Below are positions 54,786-62,951 of a stretch of 64,000 bases of DNA, piece after piece. Each line of letters opens with the position of its first letter. The stretch's first letter is position 1. The translations under genes and the position numbers were made by a program. Source of the stretch: JASLEW01 sp035544895 (lineage in GTDB: Bacteria > Acidobacteriota > Thermoanaerobaculia > Multivoradales > UBA5704); the NCBI GenBank assembly GCA_035544895.1, contig DASZZM010000094.1, positions 60,024 to 124,023 of the forward strand, in the 5' to 3' direction. The notes under the pieces are model-generated. The model was given only the letters and a program-made list of their open reading frames with translations, made no database searches and was not told where the DNA came from.

Positions 54786-56735
54786 ATGATCGACACTCTC
54801 CCCCAGCAGAAGACGCTTCCCCATAGTGAGGAGTCGGAGCGGGCGGTGCTCGGCGGAGTGCTGCTCGACCCAGCCATCCTGCCCACGATTGCAGGGCGCC
54901 TGCGGCCCGAGGACTTCTACCTCGACCGCCACCAGACTCTCTACAAGGTGATGCTGGAGCTGCAGGACGAGCGGGTCGGCATCGACCTGCGGACGGTCCA
55001 GGCCAAGCTCGAGCAGCAAGGGCAGTTCGACGGCGTCGGCGGCCTCGCCTACCTGGCCAGCCTCGACCTCGACCTGCCCGACCTGGGGAGGATCGACACC
55101 TACGCGGAGATCGTCAAGGAGCGCTCGGTGCGCCGGCGGCTCATCCAGGCCTCCGGACAGATCATCCGCGACTGCCTCGACGGCGGGGTGGAGGCGCAGG
55201 TCGCGCTGGGGCGCGCCGAGCAGGCGATCCTCAGCCTGGGCGAGGAGGCGGTCCAGCGCGGCTTCGTCTCGCTCGCCCACGTCTTCCACGAGACGCTGAC
55301 CGAGCTCGAAGAGCGTCCCGGCAGCATGCTGACCGGCGTGCCCACCGGGTTCATCGATTTCGACCGTATCAGCCACGGCCTCAACCGCGGCAACCTGATC
55401 GTCATCGCCGGCCGGCCCGGCATGGGCAAGACCAGCTTCGCGCTCAACATCGCGCAGCACGTGGCGATCCGCGAGCGCCGCGCCGTCGGCCTCTTCTCGC
55501 TGGAGATGGGGCAGCAGGAGCTGGCGCTGCGCATCCTGTGCTCGGAGGCCGACGTCTCCTTCAGCCGCCTGCGCAGCAACCGGCTGACCCAGAAGGAGTG
55601 GAGCAAGATCATGCAGACGGTGCGCGCCAACGGCGAGTCGCCGCTCTTCATCGACGACTCGCCCAACCCTTCGCTGCTCGAGGTCGCCTCCAAGGCGCGG
55701 CGCCTCAAGGCGGAGAAGGGGCTGGCGCTCCTCGTCCTCGACTACTTGCAGCTGATGCAGGCGGGAGGCAAGTACGAGAACCGCAACCTCGAGATCGCCG
55801 CCATCAGCCGCGGCCTCAAGCAGCTCGCCAAGGAGCTCGACATCCCGGTCATGGCGCTCTCCCAGCTCTCCCGCCAGCCCGAGCGGCGCGGCAGCGACCA
55901 CCGCCCCCAGCTCGCCGACCTGCGCGAGAGCGGCTGCTTGGCAGCGGAGACCCTGGTCACTCTGGCCGACTCTGGCGCCAGGGTCCCGATTCGGGACCTC
56001 GCGGGCAAGGCTCCTTTTGCCGTCTGGGCCCTGAACACAGACTCCTGGCTCATCGAGCGGGCCGTGGTCTCGCGTGCCTTCCCGACCGGGCGCAAGAGGC
56101 TGTGGCGGCTGACCACGCAGCTCGGACGAAGCATCCGCGCCACCGCGAACCACAAGTTCCTTACCATCTCCGGCTGGACCGGGCTCGACGAGCTTGCTCC
56201 CGGTCAGCACATCGCCCTGCCTCGCCGCCTGCCGGCGGGCCGAGACCAGTATCATGTCAAGGTGAGAGGCCGCTCACAGGTGGAGCATTTTGCTGAGCGG
56301 CTGGGGACTGCCTATGCGGGGATGACCATTTTCAAGCAGAACCTTGGCCGCGGCCGGGCATTGCGGATCGCCTTGGCGGTGCAGTCTGAAGCGCTTCGAG
56401 TCCTCGCCGAAAGCGATGTCTGTTGGGACCGGGTTGCATCGCTCGCCGAGGATGGGGAGGAGGAAGTATTCGATCTGACGGTTCCGGGCAGCCACAATTT
56501 CGTCGCCGCCGATCTGTTCGTCCACAACTCCATCGAGCAGGACGCCGACATGGTGGGGTTCATCTACCGCGACGAGGTGTACAACCCGGGCGAGGAGAAC
56601 AAGGGGCTGGCGGAGCTGATCATCGCCAAGCACCGCAATGGCGAGACCGGCACCGTGGAGCTGGTCTTCCTGGGCGACACCACCAGCTTCCGCAACCTCG
56701 ACCGGCATGGACCTCCTCCCTCCGCGCCTTTCTGA
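54786..56735 (+). CDS. dnaB: Replicative DNA helicase DnaB, interrupted by an intein
   Basis: 649-residue precursor; after removal of the 198-residue intein the extein is 451 residues, normal for DnaB. The hexameric helicase unwinds the fork and loads primase. The N-domain opens LPHSEESERAVLGGVLLD; Walker A is AGRPGMGKTSFA near residue 210; Walker B is LLVLDYLQLMQ; the arginine-finger region is ALSQLSRQPERR. The intein interrupts DLRESG/SIEQDAD, a known DnaB insertion site in the most conserved loop. ATG at 54786 has no clear ribosome site. The 3' end overlaps alr by 29 bp. Confidence 0.95.
   Translation: MIDTLPQQKTLPHSEESERAVLGGVLLDPAILPTIAGRLRPEDFYLDRHQTLYKVMLELQDERVGIDLRTVQAKLEQQGQFDGVGGLAYLASLDLDLPDLGRIDTYAEIVKERSVRRRLIQASGQIIRDCLDGGVEAQVALGRAEQAILSLGEEAVQRGFVSLAHVFHETLTELEERPGSMLTGVPTGFIDFDRISHGLNRGNLIVIAGRPGMGKTSFALNIAQHVAIRERRAVGLFSLEMGQQELALRILCSEADVSFSRLRSNRLTQKEWSKIMQTVRANGESPLFIDDSPNPSLLEVASKARRLKAEKGLALLVLDYLQLMQAGGKYENRNLEIAAISRGLKQLAKELDIPVMALSQLSRQPERRGSDHRPQLADLRESGCLAAETLVTLADSGARVPIRDLAGKAPFAVWALNTDSWLIERAVVSRAFPTGRKRLWRLTTQLGRSIRATANHKFLTISGWTGLDELAPGQHIALPRRLPAGRDQYHVKVRGRSQVEHFAERLGTAYAGMTIFKQNLGRGRALRIALAVQSEALRVLAESDVCWDRVASLAEDGEEEVFDLTVPGSHNFVAADLFVHNSIEQDADMVGFIYRDEVYNPGEENKGLAELIIAKHRNGETGTVELVFLGDTTSFRNLDRHGPPPSAPF
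55935..56528 (+). other. Mini-intein in DnaB
   Basis: 198 codons from Cys1 (CLAAETLVTLADSG, block A) to VHN, followed by Ser+1. Block B is RATANHKFLTISGW with the T-x-x-H residues; block F is EEEVFDLTVPGSHNFVA; block G is ADLFVHN-S. All residues needed for splicing are present (Cys1, block B His, penultimate His, last Asn, Ser+1). The centre (LGTAYAGMTIFKQNLGRGRA) resembles the C-terminal end of the usual homing-endonuclease insert, but no LAGLIDADG motifs remain. It is therefore a splicing-competent-looking mini-intein that has lost its endonuclease. Confidence 0.92.
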
Positions 56736-58020
56736 GCCGGCCCCGCGGCCCGATTCCACCGCGGCCGCGGCGGACGTCGAGGATCTGGAGGCGGCGCTGC
56801 GTCCGGCGTGGGTGGACGTGGACCTGGAGGCGCTCGAGCATAACTTGCACCTCATCCGCCGCCGGCTGGGGGCGGTCAAGACCATGGCGGTGGTCAAAGC
56901 AGACGCCTACGGCCACGGTGCGGTCGGGGTGAGCCGCGCGCTGGCGGCCGCGGGGGTGGACTGGCTGGGGGTGGCGCTGCTGGAGGAAGGAGCGGAGATC
57001 CGGCGCGCCGGCGTCGAGGTGCCGATCCTGGTGCTCGGCACCGCGCGCCCGGCCAAGATCGCGCTCTACCGCCGCTACCGCCTGACGCCGACGGTGTCGA
57101 GCCTCGACGAGCTGGCGCTGTGGCGCGACTGGACCGTTGGACAGGCCGAGCCGCAGCCTGTCCACCTCAAGGTCGACACCGGGATGGGCCGCCTGGGGGT
57201 GGCGGTCGAGGAAGTGGCGCAGGCGCTCGACATGGTCCGCCGGTACCCGCGGCTCGTCCTCGCGGGGCTGCTGTCGCACTTTGCCGAAGCCGACGATTGG
57301 ACGAGCCCGCGCAGCGCCGAGCAGGAAGCGCGCTTCGGCGCGGTTCTCGCCTTGCTGACCGCCGCCGAGCGGGAGGGTGCGGAGATTCACATGGCCAACA
57401 GCGCCGCCGCGCTCTACCGCCCGGCCTCCCGCCACACCCTGGCGCGGCTCGGCCTCGCCCTCTACGGCCTGGACGCCCTGGGGCCTGCGCCCGTAGAGGA
57501 GATGGTGGCCAGCGGAAGAGCCGTGCCGGGAGCTGTCGCCCAGCAGAGCGCCGCGCCGGACCGGCTGGCGGGCCTGCTGCCTGTGATGTCGGTCCGGGCG
57601 CGCATCGTGCAGCTCCGGCAGGTCCCGGCGGGCACACCGCTTTCCTATGGCGGGCGCATGGTGACGGCGCGGCGCAGCCGGATCGCGGTAGTGCCGGTGG
57701 GTTACGCCGACGGTTACACCTGGCGCTTGACGGGCCGGGCCGAAGCGCTGGCAGGGGGGAGGAGAGTGCCGCTCGCCGGCTCGGTGACCATGGACATGAC
57801 GCTGCTCGACGTGACCGACGCCGCTGCCGGACTTGGCGACGAGGTGGTCCTCCTCGGCAGGCAGGGGGACGAGGAGATCTCGGCAGGAGAGCTCGCCCGC
57901 CACGCCGGGAGCATCTCCTGGGAGATCCTGTGTCACTTGGGCCTCCGCCTGCCGCGCCGCTACGTGCGCGCGGGCCGGGTCGAGGAGCTCGTCTCGCGCT
58001 TCTCGCGCGAGGACGGCTGA
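56707..58020 (+). CDS. alr: Alanine racemase
   Basis: 437-residue PLP enzyme making D-alanine for peptidoglycan. The PLP lysine is Lys64 in MAVVKADAYGHGAVG; the second catalytic residue is the Tyr in TPLSYGGRMV; other marks are HLKVDTGMGRLG, VPVGYADGY and GSVTMDMTLLDVT. ATG at 56707 lies inside the end of dnaB (29-bp overlap), leaving a 30-residue N-terminal extension before the family core (AWVDVDLEALEHNL). An insert near residues 260-280 (VEEMVASGRAVPGAVA) is unusual. Only 2 bp separate it from mlaE, so cell-wall and lipid-asymmetry genes are cotranscribed. Confidence 0.95.
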   Translation: MDLLPPRLSEPAPRPDSTAAAADVEDLEAALRPAWVDVDLEALEHNLHLIRRRLGAVKTMAVVKADAYGHGAVGVSRALAAAGVDWLGVALLEEGAEIRRAGVEVPILVLGTARPAKIALYRRYRLTPTVSSLDELALWRDWTVGQAEPQPVHLKVDTGMGRLGVAVEEVAQALDMVRRYPRLVLAGLLSHFAEADDWTSPRSAEQEARFGAVLALLTAAEREGAEIHMANSAAALYRPASRHTLARLGLALYGLDALGPAPVEEMVASGRAVPGAVAQQSAAPDRLAGLLPVMSVRARIVQLRQVPAGTPLSYGGRMVTARRSRIAVVPVGYADGYTWRLTGRAEALAGGRRVPLAGSVTMDMTLLDVTDAAAGLGDEVVLLGRQGDEEISAGELARHAGSISWEILCHLGLRLPRRYVRAGRVEELVSRFSREDG

Positions 58021-58022
58021 TC

Positions 58023-58772
58023 ATGGCAGGCGCGGTCGAACGATTCCTGCTCCAGATGGGGCGTTTCGTCGATATGTTCGGGCGGGTCTTCGCCTGGACG
58101 CCTCGCCGCCCGTACGACTGGCGAGAGCTGCTGCGCCAGATGCTCAAGGTGGGAGTGGCCTCGACGCCGGTCGTGCTGCTGACCGCGATGTTCACCGGTA
58201 TGGTCCTGGCGCTGCAGACCTTCACCGTCCTCAAGCGCTTCAACGCCGAGCCGTACGTGGGCTCGCTGGTGGCCTTGTCGATGGTGCGCGAGCTGGCCGC
58301 CGTGCTCTCCGGCCTGATCGTGGCCGGGCGCGCCGGCTCCGCCATGGGCGCCGAGCTGGGCACCATGCGGGTGACCGAGCAGATCGACGCCCTCGAGGTC
58401 ATGGCCACCGATCCGGTCCACTACCTGGTGGTGCCGCGCGTCTGGGCGACCACGCTGATGATGCCGCTGCTGGTGGTGCTCGCCGACGGCATCGGGATCT
58501 TCGGCGGTTACCTGGTTTCGGTCGTCCTGCAGGGAGCCAATCCGGTCAGCTACATGTCGACCACCTACCAGTTCATGACCCTCAATGACCTGTTCTCGGG
58601 GCTGATCAAGGCCGCCGTCTTCGGCATGCTCCTCGCCGTCATCGGCTGCCAGCAAGGTTTCTACACCACGGGCGGCGCCGAGGGAGTGGGGCGCTCGACG
58701 ACGCGGGCCGTGGTGCTGGCGAGCATTGCCATCCTGATCTCCGACTTCTTCTTGACCAAGATCCTGTTCTGA
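58023..58772 (+). CDS. mlaE: MlaE-family ABC transporter permease
   Basis: 249-residue inner-membrane permease of the MlaFEDB-type phospholipid transporter that maintains outer-membrane asymmetry. Signatures: TAMFTGMVLALQTF, LIVAGRAGSAMGAELGTMRV, EQIDALEVMATDPVHYLVVPR, and the C-terminal CQQGFYTTGGAEGVGRSTTR. Five to six hydrophobic segments. ATG at 58023 is two bases beyond the alr stop. ATPase and MCE subunits follow directly. Confidence 0.95.
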   Translation: MAGAVERFLLQMGRFVDMFGRVFAWTPRRPYDWRELLRQMLKVGVASTPVVLLTAMFTGMVLALQTFTVLKRFNAEPYVGSLVALSMVRELAAVLSGLIVAGRAGSAMGAELGTMRVTEQIDALEVMATDPVHYLVVPRVWATTLMMPLLVVLADGIGIFGGYLVSVVLQGANPVSYMSTTYQFMTLNDLFSGLIKAAVFGMLLAVIGCQQGFYTTGGAEGVGRSTTRAVVLASIAILISDFFLTKILF

Positions 58773-58791
58773 TCTTCTGGCGGCAAGGCGC

Positions 58792-59736
58792 GTGGCGAAA
58801 GCGATGAACGAACCGAACCCGGGCCCTGGCCAGCAGCCCGCGCCGCGTCCAGGCGCGCCAGACGAGCTCGCCGGGCGAGCCGCGGCGGCGGGTTGCAAGA
58901 TCTGCCTGCGCGACGTCGTCAAGTCGTTCGGCGCCAAGCGGGTGCTCGAAGGCGTGAACCTCGAGGTCGGGCCGGGCGAATCGGTGGTGGTGATCGGCGC
59001 CTCCGGCACCGGCAAGAGCGTGATGATCAAGCACGTCATCGGGCTCATCCGGCCCGACTCCGGCACCGTCGAGGTCGACGGCGTTGCGGTGGACAAGCTC
59101 GACAACCGTTCGATCACCGAGTTCAGGCGGCGTTTCGGCATGGCTTTTCAGGAAGGCGCCCTGTTCGATTCGATGACGGTCTGGGACAACATCGCCTTCC
59201 CGCTGCGCCGGCTGACCCGGAAATCCCCCGCCGAGATCGACCGGCGGGTGGAGGAGTGCCTGGCGATGGTCCGGCTCGAAGGCGTCGGCGGCAAGTTGCC
59301 ATCCGAGCTCTCCGGCGGCATGCGCCGCCGCGTGGGGTTTGCCCGCGCCGTCGCCCACGAGCCCGAGATCCTGCTCTTCGACGAGCCGACCACCGGCCTC
59401 GACCCGGTGACCGCGGCGCAGGTCGGAGAGGTGATCATCCACCTCGGGAAGCGCCTGAAGACCACCACGCTCACCATCACCCACGACATGGAGATCGCCT
59501 TCAGCATCGCCGATCGGATCGCCATGCTCGACCGGGGTAAGATCATCGCCGAGGCGCCGCCAGAGGAATTCCGGCACCTGGACGATGCGCGGGTGCAGCA
59601 GTTCATCCATGGGAGAGCGCAGGGCCCGCTGTCGGAGGGGCATGCGCCAGGAGATGCGGGAAGCGGCGAGGCGGCCGGCTTCGCCTCCCCGCCGCCGCCG
59701 GGTGGGGACCCGGCGCCATCAGGAAAAACCGGGTAG
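58792..59736 (+). CDS. mlaF: MlaF-family ABC transporter ATPase
   Basis: 314-residue ATPase. Walker A is IGASGTGKSVMIKH, Q-loop MAFQEGALFDSMTV, signature LSGGMRRRVGFARA, Walker B ILLFDEPTTGLDP, switch His TITHDMEIAF. GTG at 58792 is annotated, but ATG at 58804 is equally possible; neither has a strong ribosome site. The N-terminal 30 residues are a Pro-rich lead. The C-terminal 35 residues (GDAGSGEAAGFASPPPPGG, DPAPSGKTG) run into a DNA repeat, and the stop codon itself is inside a CCGGGTAGG unit, so the tail is probably repeat-derived. Confidence 0.94.
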   Translation: MAKAMNEPNPGPGQQPAPRPGAPDELAGRAAAAGCKICLRDVVKSFGAKRVLEGVNLEVGPGESVVVIGASGTGKSVMIKHVIGLIRPDSGTVEVDGVAVDKLDNRSITEFRRRFGMAFQEGALFDSMTVWDNIAFPLRRLTRKSPAEIDRRVEECLAMVRLEGVGGKLPSELSGGMRRRVGFARAVAHEPEILLFDEPTTGLDPVTAAQVGEVIIHLGKRLKTTTLTITHDMEIAFSIADRIAMLDRGKIIAEAPPEEFRHLDDARVQQFIHGRAQGPLSEGHAPGDAGSGEAAGFASPPPPGGDPAPSGKTG

Positions 59737-59779
59737 GAACCCGGCGCCATCAGCAACAACCGGGTAGGGACCCGGCGGG
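59706..59779 (+). repeat. 31-bp tandem repeat across the mlaF-mlaD junction
   Basis: About 2.4 copies of a roughly 31-bp unit with consensus GGrACCCGGCGCCATCAG, then sAAmAACCGGGTA. Each ACCCGGCG can pair with a CCGGGT, giving short hairpins. The first unit supplies the mlaF stop and the end (GGCGGGAG) supplies the mlaD ribosome site. The CCGGGTAGGGACCCGG core resembles the nested palindrome in hairpin repeat copies A, D and F. Confidence 0.85.
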
Positions 59780-59790
59780 AGTGCCTATCT

Positions 59791-61278
59791 ATGTCTCAGA
59801 TGATCAAGGTGGGGCTGTTCGCGACTCTCTGTCTGATCGTCCTGGCGGTCCTGATCTGGAACATCCAGGGCCTCAACCCGTTCAAGTCCGGCGGGGAGCG
59901 GATCGCGGCCGTCTTTCCTTCGGTCGCCGGGCTCGACGACAAGGCCGCGGTGCGCCTGGCTGGCGTGCGGGTGGGCAGGGTCGATGGCATCGGCCTCGCC
60001 AAGGACGGCCGCAGCGCCACGGTCGGGCTGCGCCTGGACCGGCCGGTGCCGCTCACCGCCGGGACCTGGGCGCGCATCGCCAACCTCGGCCTGCTCGGCG
60101 ACAAGTACGTGGAGCTGATGCCGGGCCCGCCCGGCGCGGCGCCGCTGCCCGCGGGCGCCGTCCTGCAAGGCAAGACGCCGCCGAGCTTCGACGACGCGAT
60201 GGCCAAGCTCCAAGGCATCGGCGACTCCATCCAGAAGGTCACCGGCTCGCTCGGCGGCGGCGACCTCGGCGGCAACATCAACCGCCTGGCGACCGACCTG
60301 CAGCTGACCAGCGCCGAGATCCGCGCCCTGCTGGCCGAGAACCGCGCCAACCTCGCGGCGACCGTGCGCAACTTCGACGTGGTGAGCGCCAGCCTCGCGC
60401 GCGAGCTGCCGCGCATCGCGCAGCAGACCCAGCGGGCGCTCGACCAGATTGCAGCCGTGGTGGCCGAGAACCGCCCCGACGTGCATTCCAGCATGGAGAA
60501 CGTCAAGGAGCTCACCACCCGCCTGCAGACCTCGGTCGACAATCTCAACCACATCTCCGGGCAGGTCGCCTCGGGCCAGGGTACGGTCGGCAAACTGATC
60601 AACAGCGAGGAGGCCTACAACCGCGCCGTGTCGACCCTGGACAGCATCAAGGCCGGGGTGGACACGCTCTCCGGCACGATCGGCGCCATCCAGCGCTTCA
60701 AGTTCGATCTCAACCTCGAGGGTTATGCGTTGCAGCGCACGCCGGACGTGTTCTCGCACTCGAAGAGCAGTTTCGGCCTGTTCATCGATCCGCAGGACAA
60801 CCACAGGTTCTACAAGGTCGACCTCTCGAACACTCCCGAGGGCTCTTCGCGCGTGCGCACCGACCGCATCATCACGACCAACCCCGACGGCACGCAGAGC
60901 ACAACCACCATCCGGGACGAGACGCGCCAGGACAAGTTCGTGGTCACCGCGCTCCTGGGTTTTCAAGCGCCGTACGACGTGCGGCTGTGGGGCGGGCTGA
61001 TCGAAAGCCGCGGCGGCGCGCAGATCGAGTATCCGCTGCCCTGGCAGCAGCGGCGCCTCTGGGTGTCGTTCGAGGCCTTCGACTTCAATCGCCTGAACAA
61101 CCTGGCGCCGCACCTGCGCCTGACCGGCAAGTGGCAGTTCCATCCCAACCTGTACATGCTCGGCGGCCTGGACGACTTCCTGGTGCACCGCGCGCTCTTC
61201 ATCGGCGGCGGCATCCGCTGGAAAGACGACAACCTCAAGTACCTGCTCGGCGCGGCGACCAGCTTCGGCGGGCGCTGA
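59791..61278 (+). CDS. mlaD: MlaD/MCE-domain lipid-binding protein
   Basis: 495 residues. ATG at 59791 uses GGGAG from the repeat end. A single transmembrane helix (residues 5-24, ATLCLIVLAVLIWNI) anchors it; the MCE domain is at 37-115 (AAVFPSVAGLDDKAAVRLAG, VRVGRVDGI; LLGDKYVELMPG). Residues 130-300 are helical and coiled. From about 310 there is an unusual C-terminal domain of alternating strands (YALQRTPDVFSHSKSSFGLF; GGLIESRGGAQIEYPLP; LFIGGGIRWKDDNLKYLLG) that resembles an outer-membrane-type beta domain. Subunit that passes phospholipid across the periplasm. Confidence 0.92.
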   Translation: MSQMIKVGLFATLCLIVLAVLIWNIQGLNPFKSGGERIAAVFPSVAGLDDKAAVRLAGVRVGRVDGIGLAKDGRSATVGLRLDRPVPLTAGTWARIANLGLLGDKYVELMPGPPGAAPLPAGAVLQGKTPPSFDDAMAKLQGIGDSIQKVTGSLGGGDLGGNINRLATDLQLTSAEIRALLAENRANLAATVRNFDVVSASLARELPRIAQQTQRALDQIAAVVAENRPDVHSSMENVKELTTRLQTSVDNLNHISGQVASGQGTVGKLINSEEAYNRAVSTLDSIKAGVDTLSGTIGAIQRFKFDLNLEGYALQRTPDVFSHSKSSFGLFIDPQDNHRFYKVDLSNTPEGSSRVRTDRIITTNPDGTQSTTTIRDETRQDKFVVTALLGFQAPYDVRLWGGLIESRGGAQIEYPLPWQQRRLWVSFEAFDFNRLNNLAPHLRLTGKWQFHPNLYMLGGLDDFLVHRALFIGGGIRWKDDNLKYLLGAATSFGGR

Positions 61279-61310
61279 GGGTACTGCGCGCCGCGCGGGA
61301 GGGTGAAGAG

Positions 61311-62852
61311 ATGGTACAGACCTCGTTGGGCTCGCCCTCTTCTTCGGCCATCCTCTTCTTCATTCTGATAGTCTGCGTCACCCTCTACATCGCTTACTGG
61401 GCCGCCAAGCGGACCCGCACGACCAAGGAGTTCTACGCCGCGGGTCGCTCCGTCAGCGGTCTCCAGAACGGCCTCGCCCTCGCCGGCGACTACTTGAGCG
61501 CCGCGTCCTTTCTCGGCATCGCCGGGCTGGTTGCGCTCAAAGGCTACGACGGCATGATCTACGCCACCGGTTGGCTGGTCGGCTGGCCCGCCTTGATGTT
61601 GCTCATCGCCGAGCCGGTGCGCAACCTCGGCAAGTACACCTTCGCCGACGTGGTGGCCTTCCGCCTGCGTCAGACTCCGGTGCGCATCGCCGCGGCGACA
61701 AGCGGCGTCCTCACCGTGTTGACCTACACCATCGCCCAGATGGTCGGCGCGGGCAACCTGATCATGCTGATGTTCGGCATCCCCTATTTGGTGGCGGTGC
61801 TCATCGTCGGGGCCTTGATGCTTGTCTTCGTCCTATTCGGCGGAATGATCGCGACCACCTGGGTGCAGACCGTCAAGACTGTCCTGCTGCTGGGGGGAGT
61901 CTCGGTCCTGATGCTCATGGCGCTTGCACAGTTCGGCTTCAGCCCGGGCGCTCTCTACGCGGCGGTCGCCGACAAATTCGGACAGACTGCGCTCGAGCCC
62001 GGCGGGCTGGTGACCAGCTCATGGGAGGCCGTCTCTCTGGGCCTGGCCCTGATGTTCGGCCTGCTCGGGATGCCGCACATCCTGATGCGCTTGCTCACAG
62101 TCCCCGACGCCAGGTCTGCAGGGAAGTCAGTGCTCTGGGCTACCGGTTTCGTGGGCTATTTTTACCTCGTCATCCCTATCGTCGGCTTCGCCGCCTCGGT
62201 CCTGGTGGGCCGCGACGTCATCTCCACGATCGACAGGGGCGGCAATATGGGCGCGCCGCTGCTCGCCGAGCTGCTCGGCGGAACGCCTTTCCTCGGCTTC
62301 ATCGCCGCCGTGGCTTTCGCCACGATCCTGGCCGTGGTATCCGGCTTGACCCTGGCCGGCGCCTCTTCGATGTCCCACGACATCTACCTCAACGTCGTCA
62401 AGCGCGGGGCGGCGACCGAGCAAGAGCAGGTGTGGGTGGCCAAAATCTCCGCCGTCATCTTCGGCATCCTGGCCGTGCTCTTGGGCGTCCTGTTCAAAGG
62501 CCAGAACGTGGCGTTCATGGTCGGGCTCAGCTTCGCCGTCGCCTGCAGCGCCAACTTCCCCGCGCTGCTGCTGTCGATCGTGTGGAAGAAGCTCACCACG
62601 GCCGGCGCCGTGGCGTCGATTCTGATCGGTGCCTTCCTCTCGATCTTGCTCATCATCCTCAGCCCGACGGTCTGGGTGGACGTCTTGAAGAACAAGGAGG
62701 CGCTCTTCCCGATGAGGAATCCGGCGATCGTCTCCATGCCTGCCTCCTTCATTGTCGCCTGGCTAGTCTCGCTGGCGACGAGCGAGGCGAGCGCCGAAGC
62801 GAAGTTCGAGGACGAGAAGCTGTGCGCTTACCTGGGCATCGGCGCCGAATAG
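61311..62852 (+). CDS. actP: Sodium:solute symporter, acetate/monocarboxylate type (ActP-like)
   Basis: 513-residue secondary transporter with about 13 membrane segments. ATG at 61311 is well placed after GGGAGGGTGAAGAG. Family segments: TRTTKEFYAAGRSVSGLQNG, LAGDYLSAASFLGIAGL, LTYTIAQMVGAGNLI, GLLGMPHILMRLLTVPDA and ILAVVSGLTLAGASSMSHDI. It imports acetate or another short-chain carboxylate with sodium. The DUF485 partner usually placed before actP is missing. It complements the lactate permease at 4741 in suggesting a life on organic acids. Confidence 0.93.
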   Translation: MVQTSLGSPSSSAILFFILIVCVTLYIAYWAAKRTRTTKEFYAAGRSVSGLQNGLALAGDYLSAASFLGIAGLVALKGYDGMIYATGWLVGWPALMLLIAEPVRNLGKYTFADVVAFRLRQTPVRIAAATSGVLTVLTYTIAQMVGAGNLIMLMFGIPYLVAVLIVGALMLVFVLFGGMIATTWVQTVKTVLLLGGVSVLMLMALAQFGFSPGALYAAVADKFGQTALEPGGLVTSSWEAVSLGLALMFGLLGMPHILMRLLTVPDARSAGKSVLWATGFVGYFYLVIPIVGFAASVLVGRDVISTIDRGGNMGAPLLAELLGGTPFLGFIAAVAFATILAVVSGLTLAGASSMSHDIYLNVVKRGAATEQEQVWVAKISAVIFGILAVLLGVLFKGQNVAFMVGLSFAVACSANFPALLLSIVWKKLTTAGAVASILIGAFLSILLIILSPTVWVDVLKNKEALFPMRNPAIVSMPASFIVAWLVSLATSEASAEAKFEDEKLCAYLGIGAE

Positions 62853-62866
62853 GGCTTGTCTCCGGA

Positions 62867-62899
62867 CGCGCGGGGTAGTGCTCTGCACTACCACGCGCG
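62867..62899 (+). terminator. Long hairpin after actP
   Basis: 15-bp stem (CGCGCGGGGTAGTGC/GCACTACCACGCGCG) with one mismatch and a 3-nt TCT loop, 14 bp after the actP stop. No U-tract follows. It may terminate, or protect the transcript end; it also separates actP from the lower-GC DUF4062 gene. Confidence 0.55.
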
Positions 62900-62951
62900 G
62901 CAGTCCCTTCGGCGAAGCGCAACTTTCTGCTATGCTTATCTGGTATCTCAT

